NCBI GenBank assembly: GCA_964550025.1
Contig: CAZJYI010000210.1
Coordinates: 1 to 16,862 of the forward strand
Reading direction: 5' to 3'
Length of the DNA stretch: 16,862 nucleotides
DNA from: CAZJYI01 sp964550025
GTDB taxonomy: Bacteria; Verrucomicrobiota; Kiritimatiellia; UBA8416; CAYOBW01
Shown here: one piece after another, positions 15,301 to 16,862 of the stretch
Numbering within the stretch: the first letter of the stretch is position 1
Layout of the letters: each line of letters starts with the position of its first letter
Translations under genes and position numbers: made by a program
The notes under the pieces: generated by a model
What the model was told of the DNA's origin: nothing
Database searches by the model: none
The model's input: the letters and a program-made list of their open reading frames with translations, nothing else

Positions 15301-16862
15301 CGGCGCGCATCTCCTCGCCGAGCTTGATATTGTCGACGTACAGTCGGCGATAGCCGTCACCGTAGGTCGCCACGAGGTGGTGCCAACCACTGTCGTTGAT
15401 GTTCGTCGTGACGTTCCAGTCGTCGTTGCCGGGACCGCGCAGCGTCCACGAGATCTGGTTGGCGGTATTATTGTAGCGGCGAAGCTGCCATCCCTGCCCA
15501 TTCTCGCCGCCCTTGGCCACGAAAGGCTGCCAATTGTCGCCGATCGGCCACCCCTTGACCCAGCAGGAGGCAGACAGCACGTCCAGATCGAACACGTCCT
15601 GCGTCCCGCCCGTGTCGACCTTGACCATGTAGCCGCCCGGCCTCAGATCGATACTCTTCCCGCCGGTCAGGACACCGGGGACATCGGTGCTGTAGGTGCC
15701 CCCCATGTTTTCGCCGTCGTAGTCGTTGCCGGAGCTGTCGCGCGCCGTATCGTCGTCGAACGACCACCGCCCCATCAGGCCGCTGACCGGATACCGCACA
15801 CCCGGCCGGGTCGCGACACTGAAGCTCGCAGTCGCATCCGCCCAGTCATCCCCGTAAGCGTTGGTCGCGTAGCAGCGGAAGTGGTAGGTGTTGGGATAGT
15901 AGACCGGCGACACGCGCTGGGAGAAGTCTTCCTCTGCAATTGCACCCAGGCTTTCAGTGTGCTCCCAACTCCCGGCGTTCGTACCGCCGTCGGTCGCGCC
16001 CCAGTAGATCGTCACGTCTCCGCGGTTGTGATCGAGAAAACGCCCCTGGAGCGTCGCCATACCGTCGCCGACAAGGTCCGTACCGTCGTTGCCGACGACC
16101 GGCGATCCGAGCGTCACGAAATCCATGGACGGACTGGCCCAGATGTCCGTCGTCGCGTTGGTCGCACGGAAGGTGAAGTAGTACGGCGTGCTCGCCGTCA
16201 GCGGTCCCGCCATGGCGTCCAGACTCCGATCGACGGCATTCGAGAAGACGCCGACGTAGACCTCGTTTGACCAGTTGCCGGCATCGGCCCCGCCATCATC
16301 GGCACCCCAGTACGCCCAGACGTGCAGCGTTTCGTTCGAGCAGGACACGACACCGTTCGGCTGCGCCGCCACATCCGTCAGAGCGGTCGCGGCGCGATTG
16401 CCGATTCCCAACGTGGAGAAAAGCCCGGTGATGTAGACGCGCTTGCCAACCGTGTCGTGTGCAACCTGGACACTGTTGGTGATCCAGTGCGCCGGCGCCT
16501 CGCTCAGATCGATGACTGGGTCGTTGTAGTCGTTCATCGTGCCGGCATAGGTGAAGAGATCGTACTCCTCGCTCGCAACCGGCACGCCCCCGGCATCCTG
16601 CAGCTTCACCTGCCAGCCCGCCGTCAGGCGGAGGCTGCCGTCCAAAGCCACCGTATCGTGTCCGCGACCGCCAAGTTCCCATGCATAGGTCGATCCAGCC
16701 TGCATTTCGAGGTCGATCGCGTCCACCGCGACCGTCAGTGTCCCGACGCCACTATCGCCGGGCGCCAGCGTACCGCCGTTGCGAATGTCGATGTAGTTGA
16801 AGACCTGCATCGAGCCGTCGCCGCCAATTGTCCCGTTCTGGTTGGCCTCGGTGAAGACGTAG
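12377..16862 (-). CDS. Giant mosaic surface protein, C-terminal part (5' end beyond right edge): FN3-like, LamG, PA14-like, DUF2341 modules
   Basis: The frame is open from the right edge to a stop at 12377, about 1495 residues. The first Met (16810) is internal: in-frame codons upstream read VFTEANQNGTIGGDGS without a stop, so the true start is outside. Modules, given as plus-strand positions read right to left. 16862-16420: end of an autotransporter-associated beta-strand repeat (GGTLAPGDSGVGTLTV). FN3-like A1 (16400-16115) and B1 (16110-15795), then LamG (15790-15145). A2 (15140-14840) and B2 (14835-14540), then a PA14-like domain (14535-14030, with 'LEIDGELVLNNNQW'). A3 (14015-13733) and B3 (13730-13440), then DUF2341 (13420-13125, 'MRITFDGYAGGETLTNFPALV') and a second LamG (13070-12430, ending 'DELRVSTVERSADWL'). 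It ends HAPSGTMLIIR. No PEP-CTERM, LPXTG or beta-barrel tail is seen. The likely role is an extracellular adhesin or glycan-binding protein; no catalytic motif was found. Confidence 0.85.
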   Translation of the reverse strand, partial: YVFTEANQNGTIGGDGSMQVFNYIDIRNGGTLAPGDSGVGTLTVAVDAIDLEMQAGSTYAWELGGRGHDTVALDGSLRLTAGWQVKLQDAGGVPVASEEYDLFTYAGTMNDYNDPVIDLSEAPAHWITNSVQVAHDTVGKRVYITGLFSTLGIGNRAATALTDVAAQPNGVVSCSNETLHVWAYWGADDGGADAGNWSNEVYVGVFSNAVDRSLDAMAGPLTASTPYYFTFRATNATTDIWASPSMDFVTLGSPVVGNDGTDLVGDGMATLQGRFLDHNRGDVTIYWGATDGGTNAGSWEHTESLGAIAEEDFSQRVSPVYYPNTYHFRCYATNAYGDDWADATASFSVATRPGVRYPVSGLMGRWSFDDDTARDSSGNDYDGENMGGTYSTDVPGVLTGGKSIDLRPGGYMVKVDTGGTQDVFDLDVLSASCWVKGWPIGDNWQPFVAKGGENGQGWQLRRYNNTANQISWTLRGPGNDDWNVTTNINDSGWHHLVATYGDGYRRLYVDNIKLGEEMRAGAITDDPDMLVFGARQQNGSFNDYAGVMLDDILIYDRVLDSNEVDQLFRNAEMSAITVANAQPTDVTTDSAMMNGEVALPDAVYDVWVYWGATDIGTSGVWDSSELVGTYTDYVGDVSHPITGLMAGTTNWYTFRVSNAVDSIWATPSESVTPVIVPVVGNGSGADVAMGAATLNGELTAGNFADVVIYWGYSDGETNAGAWDFAISMSDVAEGTFSSDVSAGYGMTYYYRCYATNATGVDWADATVSFTTDSPTERYRSGLLGTHTNGNMYLGSENNGNLGFVLGPYGGRSGAEHWNDVIPNGNSTLFYDGEIYLANGSVTFVENIDDVTRLEIDGELVLNNNQWNVPTHGTITRNVGWYDIDLRFSHGGGGYGPVAGQGGWDATFGFGMDVQGRDTQEETNFVFPEDPGDATLFRYHDPVLTALTTDGISGRTANSAVVNGTLSATGWVFKVYAMYGTNDAGTVFGDWDHAMDLGYYTNVNGAISATLSGLAGATDYWCAFHATNAVTNLWGTPGQTFQAMSVPTIANSAPTDVTRSRATLNGDLVAGGVADVTVYWGETDGGTSASAWGHTNTFGERLPGAVSLTIPVMPGQTYHYRCYATNSVDSDWADTTESFQTPPPVSIDDWLCSMRITFDGYAGGETLTNFPALVLLSENLPGFQYNQFTSGQGYDLRFTDDSRSRFFNHEIEYWDKNGTSAVWVQVPELSGSNTVIWALWRNKDALVSTLPADCMLDGSTWSEGYEAVWHFANGVTDSTTNNTAAEVGAPGYSTTEAVVGPAIVMNGSADYVDVNDGFADFTSGITVAAWARPTAFGNWARIIDFGNAADVDNIVFARQGTGANVAWDFKDTAGGNEDYRPGGAHYVLNEWRFVAGTCSPGGVNAATARVYVEGAEVGAKTDHTPPPVVTRVNNYIGKSNWNDALYAGQMDELRVSTVERSADWLMAVHKNSGDNANFNTYGAVHAPSGTMLIIR

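Noticed and set aside
13508..16270. 920-codon open frame on the plus strand opposite the giant surface-protein gene
   Set aside because: It is a shadow: the translation is Arg/Val/His-rich with no domain, it follows the repeats of the opposite strand, and long antisense frames are common in GC-rich DNA. The minus frame has clear LamG, DUF2341 and FN3-like modules.

Overview
The window is GC-rich and reads as part of a chromosome from the PVC superphylum, most likely Kiritimatiellota or a related Verrucomicrobia/Lentisphaerae lineage. This rests on the style of the proteins, not on a marker gene: mosaic exported proteins with LamG, DUF2341 and PA14-like modules, thrombospondin-type-3 DxDGDG repeats, InlB-like repeats, a parallel beta-helix protein of the 'PGSYYLT ... 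VTIDLMG' type, and a GH127/GH-A polysaccharide enzyme. No rRNA, tRNA, CRISPR array, transposase or replication gene was seen.

Layout, left to right. (1) 1-1276, minus: the first 425 codons of an exported protein that runs off the left edge; its last visible residues resemble the motif before the propeller of hydrazine-synthase-alpha-like proteins common in PVC bacteria. (2) 1604-2995, plus: exported parallel beta-helix protein. (3) 4929-3078, minus, two genes 43 bp apart: a 103-residue exported protein carrying only the tip of a phage tail-collar domain, then a 498-residue exported protein with InlB-like and calcium-binding repeats. (4) 5143-8643, plus: a trimodular exported enzyme, GH127 (beta-L-arabinofuranosidase family) fused to a clan GH-A barrel and a LamG-like domain. 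(5) 8740-11550, plus: exported 12-Asp-box beta-propeller protein whose C-terminal tail is built like that of the 498-residue protein. (6) 12040-11522, minus: GNAT acetyltransferase, the only clearly cytoplasmic protein, overlapping the propeller gene tail to tail by 29 bp. (7) 12041-12376: intergenic region with a candidate promoter, two 9-bp direct repeats and a 185-bp nested inverted-repeat element. (8) 16862-12377, minus: the last about 1495 residues of a giant mosaic surface protein that runs off the right edge, with three copies of a two-domain fibronectin-like cassette, each followed by a different jelly-roll module.

The genes do not form one pathway. The enzyme at 5143 points to breakdown of plant or algal arabinose-containing glycans. 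The large repeat proteins look like surface or extracellular binding and display proteins, with LamG and PA14-like modules suited to glycan binding. Seven of the eight genes are exported or probably exported; the giant protein's N-terminus lies outside the window, so its export is inferred from its modules. The most unusual items are the GH127-GH-A-LamG fusion, the secreted mini tail-collar protein, the A-B-module super-repeat of the giant protein, and the nested palindrome at 12147-12331.
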